From the NCBI GenBank assembly GCA_009823505.1, contig VZQC01006354.1, positions 984,763 to 1,048,762 on the forward strand: a stretch of DNA of 64,000 nt. Direction: 5' to 3'. Below, piece by piece: positions 10,091 through 21,186 of this stretch. The position numbers and the translations under genes were made by a program. Source of the stretch: Rhizomys pruinosus. Its lineage: Eukaryota; Chordata; Mammalia; Rodentia; Spalacidae. Each line of letters begins with the position of its first letter. The first letter of the stretch is position 1. The notes beneath the pieces are model-generated. The model made no database searches and was not told the DNA's origin. It was given only the letters and a program-made list of their open reading frames with translations.

Positions 10091-11640
10091 CAGATAGACA
10101 CATATATATGGAAGAATCACAGGGAAAAAGACCTCAGAAGAATTAAGATGGAGATAAGAGAAGATATTTGGAGGTGATAGACGGGTCTGGCTGTACAGTG
10201 ATTGCATTTTCCTAAATATGATAGTTTCCTGACCAGGTGGCTACTTGGATCGGGGGATAGTGGAGGTAAGGTGGCAGTGAGAGTTTGGTTGTGTCTCATC
10301 TGGAAGTGGGTGGGATGAACACTCATGGTTACAGGAAATGTCCTATTGTTAGTGTCAAAGAGGGTTAATTTAAAAGCTTGTCATCAGTGGAAGAATGGGA
10401 TGTTGGGCAACACAACCAAGAAGAGCAAGGGAGGTGTGGCAGTGAGCCGAGTTGGTCTGACATGAGGCGGAAGGATAGGAACCCAGGATCACTTGGGTGG
10501 GGGTGAAGTAGAGGGGGTTCTCCATTTACCATCAGATCACTTGAGTGCGCCAGAGAGCAAAGATTCTCTAGAAAAGATCTTGTTTAATTCATCGGATGGG
10601 GGCTGAATTTGGAGGGTATGACTACAGGAGGAAGAGGAGAGATTGCCTAGGAAGATGCTGGCAGGATGGGAGGGACGAAAGTGGGATATGCAGAAAGGCT
10701 CTTGAGAAGTAAAGTATCAGTGGAAATGGGACTCCCTAGAGAATGGGAGAAAGATTAGTACTGAGATTCATAGAGTTGGTTATATTTTATTGGTGTAAGT
10801 CGACTAAGAATCCAAAATACTTTAGTCAGTTTGATGAGATGGTAAAAGCTATTTTTCTCCTTTACAGGTTCTGGAAATAGTAAGGCACAGTAAGGGGGCA
10901 GGAGATGAAGATGTTTAGGGAGGTCCATTATAGGTTATGGATAAGGAAAAGAGTTGGCAGTTAGAGAGAGGTGTAGTTTCATGGGGGCACTGATCCATAA
11001 GGCAAGAGGTGCCAGATGGCAATAGATCTCTTTGTCCGAGTGGAAAGGCATAGCCAGCCTTTGACAGAGTATGAGGAATTTGCTTGTCACAGAAGTTGTT
11101 GGACATGAGTGAGAAGAGGTATCCAGCTGTCAGGAGCCATGATTAGTGAAGGTCAGATGAGGGAGAGAATGAGTATTGTAGAGACAGAGTCATGGTAGTG
11201 CCCTAGTGAAATGTCCAAATCAGAACTTGGTGACAGACCTACAATTAGAGCTTAGTGGAAATAGAGAGTGACTAGCAGTGAGTTTTCCTTCTGGGTGCAA
11301 GTATCCATAGAACAGAAATTGGTCCTTCTAATAGTAGGTTAGCACAGGAATAAACAAGTAAAGTAGTAGGGGATTCCAGGTCATCACCAGAGGGGAAGAG
11401 AAGGAGAGGGGACCAGAGTGAAAAACTGGATTTGGCAGGGTGAAAGGGATGACGTTTCCTTGTAGCCAAACTTCCACTACTGAATCCGGGAGATTTTCAA
11501 TTGTTGGGGCTGGGAGAAGCATCAGTTATAGCTCCTCTTGGAGGTGTTCCAGGAATGAGTGGAACTGTTATAGGGTGAAAGCCATCACAACAATCCTGTT
11601 CAGGTATTGGGGGGTGCTTATTTGTAGATGTGAGGACTGA
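10091..11640 (-). pseudogene. Endogenous retrovirus env, surface-subunit remains
   Basis: Lies between the integrase-like and transmembrane-like remains on the minus strand, where a surface subunit should be. Composition is right, and around 10990-11080 a tract resembles the middle of class I surface subunits. All frames are short and disrupted. Assignment rests mainly on position. Confidence 0.4.
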
Positions 11641-11804
11641 AGGTAGCACCAAGAGGGGAGTTGGAGCCTTTTTCAAGTGGGAAAAATGGACTCAGGATTG
11701 GAGGTTGTCTAGTTTGGCAGCAGCTGGGGGGGTGGTGAGTAAAATGACTCATATGTGTGGATCTGTCCATCTGGGTTTGGGGAGATGAGTCAGAAAGATA
11801 CACC

Positions 11805-12115
11805 CTATCTCCTTTCTAGGTTTGGAAGAAGCTGGTTGGCAGGCACCCAAAGCTGAGTCCTGCAAAAAGGAGAGAAGTTTGTTAGACAATGGAGGAGGCA
11901 GAGGGTAGGATAGGGCCTAAGCCTGGAGGGGAGAGTACGTCTGCCATACAGGATTCCAAAGGGCTTAGGTTGGAGGGGGTTTTCAGGGAGAGATTGGAGT
12001 TTGAGAAGGGCCAGAGATAAAAGTTTGACCCAATCCTGTTTAAGTTCCAGGGTTAGTTTGACAAGGGTGTCTCTGTGGGGGAGCATTGGTTCTTTCTGTC
12101 TTTCCAGGGATTGAG
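11805..12115 (-). pseudogene. Endogenous retrovirus pol, integrase C-terminal remains
   Basis: A 93-codon minus-strand frame resembles the end of a class I ERV integrase. It starts with a TLVKLTLELKQDWVKLLSLA-like helix, then the family's LYGR motif (here in PFGILYGRR). The frame is truncated at both ends and runs without the upstream catalytic core. Its neighbours in the minus direction are the env-like remains, giving the normal pol-env order. Confidence 0.6.
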
Positions 12116-12600
12116 GGTGGTATAGTCTATGGAGAAAGCTGACAATCTTTTTTGTTTTTTTAGAATTAGATTCTTAAAAAAGCTTTAATTAGCAAAGTTA
12201 AATGAAAAGAAAGCTTTAATTAGCAAATGAAAAGAAGTACAAGTGTATATTGAAAACGTTAACAAAGGAAAGATAAACAAAATCCAAGGCAATATGTTGG
12301 TAACTCTAGAGGTGAAGACAGGGAGGAAACATACAGCTAGATATTATTTATTATTATTATTATTATTATTATGTTTTATCTGTTTAACATATGTAAAATG
12401 TGTATATACTCATGTATACATAAGAAAACTTATAAAACATATATTGTCTTATAATTTTCCTTGTTTTATATGAAATAGTAATACACATATTGTTTAAAAC
12501 TATAAATAAGAACACACAAAATATAAAACATAAAACCACTGGAAAACATGTTCAGTAAAAAACTGGCCCTCAAGAATGTATGTGTGCTCATGAGTGTTTA
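12116..12600. other. AT-rich sequence with (TTA)n
   Basis: A (TTA)n run at about 12344-12371 and a duplicated gctttaattagcaaa phrase (12182 and 12212). No gene. Confidence 0.6.
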
Positions 12601-12603
12601 CTG

Positions 12604-12842
12604 AAAAAAGAATTGAGACAGGGTCTCAGGTAGACCAGACTGGCCTTGAACTTGCTATGTAGGAAGGTTGACCTTGAATGCTATCTTGGAAGGTTGACCT
12701 TGAACTTCTGATCCTCCTGCCTCCAAATGATGATCCTGTGATTATAGTATGTGTTACTACACCCAATTGTATGGGGTACTAGGAATGGAACCCATGGCAT
12801 CCTAAATGCTAGGCAAGCACTCTACCAACTGAGCTACACACA
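12604..12842 (-). mobile_element. B4-type SINE (B1 + ID composite)
   Basis: The left part is a decayed reverse B1 (gaccagactggccttgaact); the right part ends in ctaccaactgagctacac, the reverse of an ID-type tRNA-derived head. An internal ggaaggttgaccttgaa segment is duplicated. Confidence 0.7.
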
Positions 12843-13150
12843 CACATATGGAGAAGTGAATACTATTTGAAGTGGAGGAGGAAATAAAAAACCCTCAAGA
12901 TTCAAAATGTTGCTTCAATTTAAAAATTCACTACATTAATATCACACACCTACAACACAGACAATACTATGTGGACACAGATATATGAACAGTGCTGTGT
13001 GACAAAGAGTAGGCAAATGGTTTATTATTGTATATGGTTGTGTGTGCGTGTGCATGTGCATGCAGGTGAGCATCCCATTGCACCTGAAAATTTTTTACTT
13101 ATTGTTTACTGTATTTCATTTTTCTTTTGGGGAAAAGGCTAAATAGGCTC
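12843..13150. other. No gene seen
   Basis: AT-rich unassigned spacer with a short (TG/CA) patch near 13040. Confidence 0.4.
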
Positions 13151-13152
13151 CT

Positions 13153-13312
13153 AGCCAGGTGTGTTGGTGCATGCCTTTAATCCCAGCAGGGATTAAAGGA
13201 GGCAGAGGCAAGTGGACCTCTGAAGGCAAGGCTAGCCTGGTCTACATAGTGAGTTCCAGGCCAGCTGGGGCTACAGGGAGACCCTGTCTGAAAAAAAAGG
13301 CCAAAAAAAAAA
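13153..13312 (+). mobile_element. B1 SINE
   Basis: Plus-strand B1 (agccaggtgtgttggtgcat, later gcctggtctacatagtgagt) with an A-rich tail. It sits at the 3' edge of the TET3-like copy. Confidence 0.9.
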
Positions 13313-13422
13313 GTGCAAACTGTTGCATGTCTGTGAAGGGAACTTCGCAGGCAGGAATTTGGGGGTTCTTTCCCTGCTATTTTTCTGTTGCTCAGGCTGG
13401 TCTTCTCTACAGCTCACACGGA

Positions 13423-13800
13423 TACGGTGCCCGAAGAACTCTTGACAGTCATCCCTTTTGCCCAGGGCCCGGTTCTTCCACCAGTCTTTATTTCCACCTC
13501 CTTAAGAAGCCCCACTTTTTTCTTCAGCACCGCACACTTGCGTAGTTTGCAGATCTGGTGTGTGCGGAGGTTGGTGCAGCTGGTGCACGCCCCGCAGTTT
13601 TCCAGACTCCGGCAGGGCTCACATGTCCCACACCGTTTTCTTTTCTTTCTCCCATCTCCACCCCCTCGAAGTTGGGCCTAGCTCCCTGCCACGGGAAGCC
13701 CTGGCCCCTGGAAGCCCCCTACCATCACCTGGCCCTGTGGGAAATCATACAGGCCTGGCAAGTCCCACTGGACCGCCAAGGGCACCTGAAACTGACTTAT
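13423..13800 (-). pseudogene. Tet3: TET3 CXXC-domain pseudogene (5' part of coding sequence)
   Basis: Minus-strand translation from 13800 follows the N-terminus of the CXXC-containing form of TET3, the methylcytosine dioxygenase. It starts [11 protein letters not shown] and continues [11 protein letters not shown], then [14 protein letters not shown] and the rest of the zinc finger, [11 protein letters not shown] and HQICKLRKC. It ends [13 protein letters not shown] plus about 15 diverging residues. All eight zinc-binding cysteines are present, so the finger is complete. The copy is dead: the start codon reads ATA, codon 41 is TAG where Glu is expected, and arginines in the finger read Ser and Leu. 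Similarity stops near 13441, in-frame TGA at 13423. Only a small first part of the ~1,700-residue protein is present, with no dioxygenase domain. In TET3 the finger binds CpG-containing DNA. It could be a 3'-truncated retrocopy or a duplicated exon; the sequence does not decide. No poly(A) tail is visible. Confidence 0.85.
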
Positions 13801-13911
13801 GATGCTGTTGCCAGAGGAGGGGACAGGTCCTGGGGCAGAACCACTGTCCAGTTTCTTGCTGTCTACAAGAGTGAAGGCAAGGAGCTTCTGTGTCTGAAAT
13901 GGGTGCCTCTT
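13801..13911 (-). pseudogene. Probable TET3 5' UTR, proximal part
   Basis: GC-richer sequence continuing directly upstream (minus strand) of the mutated TET3 start codon, with no SINE character. It ends at the target duplication gggtgcctctt (13901-13911) of the next B2, and presumably continued into 14337 and beyond before the SINE insertions. Confidence 0.45.
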
Positions 13912-14134
13912 CTTTTTTTCAAATTTTATTTATTTTGTATCTGTATGAATGTACTGTCTGCATGCAGGTCTGTGCGTGTCATGCAATGCTGCGGAGGTCA
14001 GAAGAGGGCGTCGGAGTCTCCTGGAACTGGAGCTAAAGACTGTTCTTAGCCGCCTTGTGGGTGCTGGGGATCGAACCCGGGTCCTCTCCAAGAGCAGTCG
14101 GGGCTCTCGACTGCTAGGCCATCTCTCCAGCCCC
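13912..14134 (-). mobile_element. B2 SINE without internal duplication
   Basis: Minus-strand B2 with a short body (ctggaactggagctaaagac, no repeated segment). It is flanked by gggtgcctctt (13901-13911) and gggcgcctctt (14135-14145). Confidence 0.92.
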
Positions 14135-14139
14135 GGGCG

Positions 14140-14145
<6 letters not shown>

Positions 14146-14171
<26 letters not shown>

Positions 14172-14331
14172 GTCTGTTTTTTTTTTTTTTTTTTTTTGCT
14201 TTAGACAGTCTCTGTAGCCCAGCTGTACCTGGGAACTCACTTGTAGACCAGGAGGTCGTCTTGAATCACAAAGATCGCCTGCTCTACCTCCCAGTGGCTA
14301 GATTAAAGGCATGGAGCCACCACGTCCGGCC
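14146..14331 (-). mobile_element. B1 SINE with ~50 nt T-run
   Basis: Minus-strand B1 with a long poly(T) (14146-14197, one GTCTG interruption), which is its A-tail read from the other strand. The body is diverged by several small deletions. It inserted at the edge of the preceding B2, sharing the gcctcttt target word. Confidence 0.85.
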
Positions 14332-14336
14332 GGTGC

Positions 14337-14660
14337 GGCCTCTTTCTTAAGAATCCCTCTTCACCTCCTCTGCAGCTGTCAGATGGGCTCTTTTCTGGGG
14401 CCAAGCTCCCACTTGCAGGAGGCCACTCTGGACGAAGACAGCAGCAGTAAGGCCCAGGGAAGGGAAATCATCTTGGCTGTGTGGGCTGTCTTCCCCTCAC
14501 CCACCCCAGGCCCCAGGCATGAGGTGAGCGATGGCTGTGTGGTGGGCAGATCAGGGTGAGGTACTTCTTCCTTTCGGTCAGGATGATGGAGAAGGCAGGA
14601 ACTCTGGAAAGTCTTCTCCTAGCGTGGATGCAGCAAGAAAGGTGACAATTTGATGGCTAA
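14337..14660 (-). pseudogene. Probable distal TET3 5' flank
   Basis: GC-rich, non-repetitive sequence resuming after the two SINEs. By continuity it should belong to the same copied 5' UTR or flank as 13801-13911. I do not know the TET3 UTR well enough to confirm this. Confidence 0.3.
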
Positions 14661-14787
14661 GTGTAGAAGTAAGCTCCTGGGCATTGTCTGACTGTAGGGA
14701 GGGTGGGAAATAGAATCAAGGGAGGATCCTGTGTGGTAGTTGGGAAAGCCTCATCATATGCTAAACATATATGAGAAATACACACCC

Positions 14788-14850
14788 AACACACACACAC
14801 ACACCACACACACACCACACTATATATATCTCTCTTACTCTCTCTATATC
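14788..14850. repeat. Compound microsatellite (CA)n-(TA)n-(TC)n
   Basis: Interrupted CA repeats, then tatatata, then tctctctt blocks. Confidence 0.85.
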
Positions 14851-15655
14851 AAACTATGCTGCGTTATCAGATTGGGCAGGTGTCAGCAGGGAGAGGTTCA
14901 GAGAAGGGAGTGGATCTAAATGTCATCCAACAATATAGTTTGTGTGAAAATAAAAAAAGAATAAAAAATATGAATTTCTGTGATAACAAAGTAACTCCTT
15001 TGGTGAGAACTAAGAGTTGTACTAATCTAAGGGTATAGAATATGTATTTGAAAAGGCAGTTGATGCTATGTCCATTTAAAAAAATACTAGTTCATCCCTG
15101 GGGCCTATGAACTCTCCAGCCATGAATTCTTGGTCAGATTTAAAGTACCAGGCATGCATTTCCTGCCCTGGAATGAGCCTTAAAGCCAATGAGAAAGTGG
15201 TTGTTTAACCCCACAACATTCATGCGTAGACCATGATGGTCATTATTGTAGCTTGGAGTGTTCATAACTGAGTTAGACTGTTGACTTTTCACCCCTAATA
15301 ACCTACATGACACTTTCCAGTACGATGAAGACAGTCAGCAGGGAGGAATCTTTCCTGTCAGGAAAGTTGATTTCTCAATATTCTGTCACTAAAGAGTGAC
15401 AGTTTCTTAGAGTTTTACAATCAAATTCTACAAGCAACCAAGAGCAATAGCAAAAGCTTGTATTCTTTGAGGAATCTCTGAGGTACCCCTAGCCAACAAC
15501 TTGAGGGAAGGTACCCCACACCTGGCACTGAGCTTTTTATTTGGAAATCTTGGTTTACAAATAAATATGGGTGAGCATTGTATGTAGAGCAACTCCAATT
15601 ATAGTCATATCTATTTTAATATATCTTGTAAAACAGCAGGTTTCTGTATGGGTTT
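14851..15655. other. No gene seen
   Basis: Unassigned sequence. Two short perfect palindromes (tttcctgtcaggaaa near 15349; ctgtcactaaagagtgacag near 15383) are too small to interpret. Confidence 0.4.
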
Positions 15656-16255
15656 TTATAACACCGTTAGTGTTAGTTGTCTCTTCCCGCAACCCTTTCA
15701 TTTAGCTTACCCTGCCATCATTCTCCCCACTTAAACCTCCCTCCAAATCATTACCCTTTCCACCTTGATAGCACCCGAGCTTTCTCTCCGATTCAGGTTT
15801 CTGGTTTCTACAAGTACTCCATATTAAACTCATTAATCTAAATATTTATGCTAAGAATAAGTAGGATTCACACATAAGAGAGAAGACATGGCATTTTCTT
15901 TCATTTTCTGGGTTATCTTCTTCAGTATAATTTTTTTTCGGTTCCATCTGTTCACTTACAAATTTCACTATTCTTTACAGCTGAATAAAATTCCATTTGT
16001 TTATGTGGCACATTTCCATTGTTCATTTATCAGTTTATAGGAATCTAGGATAGAGCAGCAGTGAACACATGTGTCTGTAGTAGGGTACAGAGACTATGGG
16101 GTACATATACCAAGAGTGGTATAACTGGGTCATATGGTGGATGCACTTCTAGCTTTCTGGTGGACTTCTACACTGATTTCCACAGTGGCTGTCCGCAGTT
16201 TGCATTTTCCAACAGTCAATGTGCCATACCCCAAGAGCCTCCATGTTATAAACAG
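15656..16255 (-). mobile_element. L1 ORF2 end / 3' UTR fragment
   Basis: Reverse L1: plus-strand landmarks are cagctgaataaaattccatt (near 15980) and gtggtataactgggtcatat (near 16115), the mirror of ORF2's C-terminal part. The pyrimidine-rich 3' UTR lies to the left. Confidence 0.7.
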
Positions 16256-17365
16256 CATTTAACTCCATTTTCAGTACAAACACACACATAGGATGACTTT
16301 GCACCTTTCTGGACATGGAATCACTATCTGCTTGACATCATTCATAAGTTACAGCATGATGAATCATGAATAACTTATTCCCCAAAGTAAAAGGGTGGCA
16401 CCATGTAAAATTATCAAACAAATTGGGCACATGAGTATATTAAAATTATGTCAGGTAAATCGGATTTGACAACTTATCAGATATGTCAGAATGGGAAAGG
16501 GTGAAACCTCCTCACTTGGGCCCCATAAGGATGAGGAAACTTAACACTGAAATGGTTATATCCCCTATTGATTTATCATCTGACTCCTGAATATGTAGAT
16601 CAAGGGACCAGCCAACAGACATCTTCTGACTGACCCAGCAGCTTCAGCTCAGCTCAGACCTCACTATTGGCACACTTTGCTCAAATCACAGTCTTGTCAC
16701 CCAGCCACTCGTCTATCTGGACCTGATGTCTCTGCATCTTCCTGTGTCCATCTGGAATTGATACTGCTCTTTGTCTCTGTAGCCTCCTTAGTCCCATACC
16801 TTTCTCTTGCAGCTCCATTCAGCTCTGACCCTTACAACTGGACTCTGCCACTGCAGTGTTTCCTGCAGACCTCCAAGGTGTGCTAAGTCATCTGAGCCTG
16901 TGCCCATCCTTCCAGCAGAGACTCCTATTGTACCCCTATCAGCTTCCAACCTCTGCTTCTCAGGTCTCTTTGGAATGGATTGAACTTTTCTGCAGCCCTT
17001 TCAACACTTTGAAGCCATTTCATTACTTACAAATACACACATATTTACTGTGTGTTCTGGAATGTGTGAACTGAGAGTTGATATTAGTAGTTATGAATGG
17101 AATTAAAGAACTTGTTTTTACCTCAGCTGGCTATCATGGGAATCTGTATAATTTGGCAAATTTTTTTTTTTTTTGCTGACAAAAGTTCTGTAACTTGTGA
17201 ATTTATTATTAGTCAATAAATTTCGACATTGTGGAAAGACAAAATGTGTTCATCCATGTTTCTAATGTATCATGCACATGACACTTCTCTCCAAGTGGTT
17301 ATCTCCTGCTGCCCTGCAGGACAGATTTATTTCTTCTGCTGGTGAGTCCATTGGAGGGATTCCTG
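16256..17365. other. No gene seen
   Basis: Unassigned. 16610-17000 is pyrimidine-rich with a few short open frames but no recognisable protein. A T-run lies at 17160-17175. Confidence 0.35.
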
Positions 17366-17644
17366 TTTTTTATTTATTTATTTATTTATTTATTTATTAT
17401 TTTATTTATTTATTTATTTATTTCTGTATGTGTATCAATGTACTGTCTGCATGCAGGTCTGTGCACCTGTGTCGTGCAATGCCGCGGAGATCAGAAGAGG
17501 GTGTCGGATTCCACCGGAACTGGAGTTCTCCTGGAATTGGAGTTTCAGACGGCTCTCGGCCGCCATATGGGTGCTGGGGATCGAACCCGGGTCCTCTGCA
17601 AGAGCGGTCGGCGCTCTTAACCGCTAGGACATCTCTCCAGCCCC
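17366..17644 (-). mobile_element. Young B2 SINE with internal duplication (first of a pair)
   Basis: Minus-strand full-length B2 with a long (TTTA)n tail at 17372-17424 and the duplicated ggaactggagttctcctgga segment. It abuts a second B2 head-to-tail. The long frames here (up to 169 codons) are SINE translation, not genes. Confidence 0.92.
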
Positions 17645-17877
17645 TTATTTATTATTTTTTATGTGTACGAATGTACTGTTTGCATGTAGGTTTGTGCACC
17701 TGTGTCGTGCAATGCCACGGAGGTCAGAAGAGGGTCTCGGATTCCCCTGGAACTGGAGTTCTCCTGGAATTGGAGTTATAGACGGTTCTCAGCAGCCATG
17801 TGGGTGCTGGGGATCAAACCTGGGTCCTCTGCGAGAGCAGTCAGTGCTCTTAACCGCTAGGCTATCTCTCCAGCCCC
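17645..17877 (-). mobile_element. Young B2 SINE with internal duplication (second of a pair)
   Basis: Second minus-strand B2, directly following the first. A gggatt...tgttt word flanks the pair (17356 and 17877), suggesting one B2 landed in the tail of the other. Confidence 0.92.
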
Positions 17878-18679
17878 GGGATTATTGTTTCACTAATAGC
17901 TGAGACTGGTTGAGGCTCATGAAGGCTGTGGGCTTCTCCTCATGGAGAACTTCTCAGCTTATATCCAGCTGGAAGGAGAACTGTGCAGGTGGAGGCTGCA
18001 CTGAGCTTGCTTCTCTGTGATGATGCAGGTGCATCATTTCCCTCTCTTAATCTCTCCTTTCACTTCATTCCTGAATTTCTGAAGCTTTTCCTATATTTCC
18101 TTCAGGATAATATCCATTTAAAAATTATTTTGAAGCTGTCTTTACTGGCTTTCATAGAAATAATCTTTGGTCTGCCATATTTTCTAGGAAATTTCTTTCA
18201 ACTTTAATATTGCCAGTCAAGTCCTTCGTCTATGGTTTATGGGACTTGCTTGTATCTCTCAGTTCAGTAACATTTTTCAATGTAAAATCCATATTTCTTG
18301 ATGAATAACTTTAATGAGTCATGAAAACTTGATCTAATAAAAATCCATGTCTGTTGAATCATTGCAGATATTTAAAAAGTCCTTAAGCTAGCTGTAGCAT
18401 TTTTGAAGCCAGAAGGAAATGATCCAGATGCAAATTCTTCCTTACAATCCTGTGTCTAGAACTTTAATTTAGTATCTTTGTAGTGCTAAAAGTCTACTGC
18501 TACTTATCTTGTATATGATTATGTGTTATAGGTAAATATATTTCATTTGCCAATATGGAGAAAATTATACAGCTTAAGACAATGGACCAGTTTGCCTGAC
18601 TACGATTCCAACTGTTTCCTTTACTTAAGCTGCATAAATTTTTGTTGTCTTACCTTAAAAAGAAGAGGGGCAGAAGAAG
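17878..18679. other. No gene seen; perhaps old L1
   Basis: AT-rich. 18040-18300 has the texture of an old reverse L1 but no secure landmark. Confidence 0.3.
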
Positions 18680-18875
18680 AAATGCTTGCTGCTCTTGCAG
18701 AGGACCTGGGTTAAGTTTTCCACAGCCATGTTGGATGGCTCACAACTCCCTGGAACTGCATCTCCAGGGGATCTGACACCATCTTCTGGCCTCTTTGTGG
18801 ACTGAGTGCATGCACACACACACAAACACTTATACAGATATATAAAGAAAAAGAACAAATACATCTTTAAAAAAG
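18680..18875 (+). mobile_element. Old B2/B3-type SINE
   Basis: Plus strand: gctcttgcagaggacctggg, later ggggatctgacaccatcttc, and a (CA)n-containing tail near 18810. Confidence 0.75.
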
Positions 18876-18884
18876 AAGATAATA

Positions 18885-19017
18885 CACCTTTAATCCTAGC
18901 ACTTGGGAGGCAGAGGCAGACAGATCTTTGTGAGTTCAAGGCCAGCCTGGTCTACAGAGTGAGCTCCAGGACAGCTGGGGCTACAAGGAGACCTTGTCTT
19001 GAAAAGACCCCCCGCCC
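18885..19017 (+). mobile_element. 5'-truncated B1 SINE
   Basis: Starts within cacctttaatcctagcactt, so the first nucleotides of B1 are missing. The body is intact (ggccagcctggtctacagag). It is flanked by aaaaagaagataata repeats (about 18870-18884 and 19019-19033). Confidence 0.9.
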
Positions 19018-19033
19018 AAAAAAGAAGATAATA

Positions 19034-20214
19034 TCATTATATCATATTGGTGTTTCATTGATTAAATGAATTAATGTATGTCAGCCATTATATTCAGGTA
19101 TCTGAGAACTAATTTTTGCAACACTGGATAGTGTTATACATTTTCTTTTAACTATTAAGTATAGTTTAATGATTCAAGAGAAGGAAGAAGTTGATAGGTC
19201 CCCAAAGATTTGCTTGCCATTTCCGTGCCATTGTGCACGATTCTTACTAATTTGATTTGATTTCACTCCAAAGTGAATTCTCCAAGCCAAGTCTTTGAAG
19301 ATTCTGCTAGCAAAAATTCTGTTAGTTAATTTTTCTTTCTTGGAAAAGGTATGGCTTTTTACTTCACTCTTAAAAGACATTTCCACTAAATATAGGATTC
19401 TGATTTTAGAATTTATTTTCAATACTTGAGAATTGTTGGCACCACTTTCTTCTGGTCTTCATGGATTCTAATGAAGAATTTGATGCCTAAATTATCACTT
19501 CTCTGATTCTTCTAAATAATTTTCTTTGTCTTTCATTTTCAGAAGCCTGCTAGATATTTTATTGAATTTTGAGATTTTTATACAAAATTAGGCTCCAAAC
19601 CCATGGTCATATGGTCACAAAATAGAGGGCCCTGGTGAGCCAAAAGCAAAATGAAAAGGTCTGAGTGTGGAGAAAGGACTTTTAGGGAGGAGCAGAGCTG
19701 GGCAGGAGTGGGCAGGAGACAGGAGAGGGTGGAGACTGAGAGTAGGCAGAATACGTTATATAAAAGTATGAAATTGTCAAAGGAGAAACAATAAAAATTA
19801 TTTTTAAAAGTTCATCTGTTCAACTGAGGCCTTCTCAGGCAGCAGCCTGTCTGTAATAACACATTATACTCAGGCCTATGCAGCCCCAGCCTGTCTGTGG
19901 CTTGAGGTTGCTGTCAGCCTCATAAAGCAGAAGCAGAGGTTTTGTCTTCTGAGAGAACAAGTCCTTGTCTTCTCTGAAAAGTCTTCTTCTCCTACATAGA
20001 AAAAAAGTTTATCTGTTCAAATTAAACAATTTCTATCATGTTTTTCAATTAACTTATTCTTTCCCCAGTCTCTTCCACTCTTATGTTCAGCCATACCTTT
20101 TTACTTTGGTTATGATATTTTTAGTTTGATTTTTATTTACTATTTCCATTTTTTCATTTTATTCTTCATTTTTTACTTTAGCCTATTTTGTTTATTTTTA
20201 ATGTTTTCTCTCTT
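19034..20214. other. No gene seen; partly old L1-like
   Basis: 19420-19560 resembles reverse L1/HAL1 ORF1-type sequence. 19620-19810 has an AATAAA-ending, G-rich L1-3'-like stretch. Nothing is secure. Confidence 0.35.
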
Positions 20215-21039
20215 TACAACTTTCTTTTTAAAATATTTTATTGAATTTATATGTACATCATAAAGAACGTCTTAATCATCTTCCTATCATTTGTTCTTCT
20301 CCATTGGCAGCCTCACATACCTCCCACTCTACTGGACTTCCTGCATTTGATCGATGACGTTCAGGCCAATCGATGTTCAGGCCAATTGAGTCAAGTTAGT
20401 GTTCCCAAACATCCCTTAGTTTGAGCTCATCTATTGAGGTCTAGTCAAACTATGTAGAGTGGCTCTCTTTAAGAAGATCAGCTGTTCCTTACCTAGTGGT
20501 AATCAGCTGCTAAGAGTCCTTCAGTGAAGTTTGGGGTCTGCTGCCCATTTCCACAGTCCTATGCTGGGTTTTAGTCTGCTTGGGTTTGCATGGGTCTTGT
20601 GCATGTTGGCCCCATTGCTGTAGGTTCATGTGAGCAAGGTCTCAGGAGCCTGTCCTCTGTTTTGATATGGCCATGCACCTCTTACTCTGGCTCTTACAAT
20701 CTACAATGGTCCCCGAGCCCTGAGTGAGTGAAGTTTAGTATAGGAGACCTGTCCAAGTACCTACACCCTGTAGACACTTACTCTCTATGCTTTGGACATC
20801 TGTGCCCTTTGGTTTTCCCAGACCTCTGTTGTATGAAGGAGCTTAGTTGATGAGAGTTGAGAGATGCATTGGTATTCTCACTACCCCTTATTCTACTATA
20901 TTCCATGAGTTTTAGTTATAGAGGTGTGGTTGTGTATATGTGTCACCTAGGATTGGGCATTATTTCCCAGAAATCTCTGTATGAGTAGCTGTGGAACTCT
21001 ATTAAGAGTCTCCTGTTGCAAGAGAAGACTTTTGTTTTT

Positions 21040-21186
21040 TTTGGTCCTTTTGAGACAGGGTCTCCCTTTAGTCCCAGTTGGCTTGGAGCTCGCTATGTAG
21101 ACCAGGCTGGTCTTGAACTCATAGAGATCCACCTGCTTCTGGCTCCTGAGTGCTGGGATTAGAGGCATGTGTCACTATGCCCAGCC
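21040..21186 (-). mobile_element. B1 SINE inside L1 3' UTR
   Basis: Minus-strand B1 with gaccaggctggtcttgaact and its T-run tail on the left (21029-21040). Confidence 0.92.

Noticed and set aside
13423..13800. MBD1 or another CXXC protein as parent of the zinc-finger copy, and the idea that it is a live gene
   Set aside because: The residues around the finger and the N-terminal text fit TET3 much better. The missing start codon and the in-frame TAG rule out an intact gene.
13159..14559. Several plus-strand frames of 80-163 codons
   Set aside because: Antisense to the TET3 copy and running through B1 and B2 elements.
17272..17781. 169-codon frame containing a repeated CTVCMQVCAPVSCNA-like text
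   Set aside because: Translation of two B2 SINEs; the same peptide recurs at every B2 in the window.
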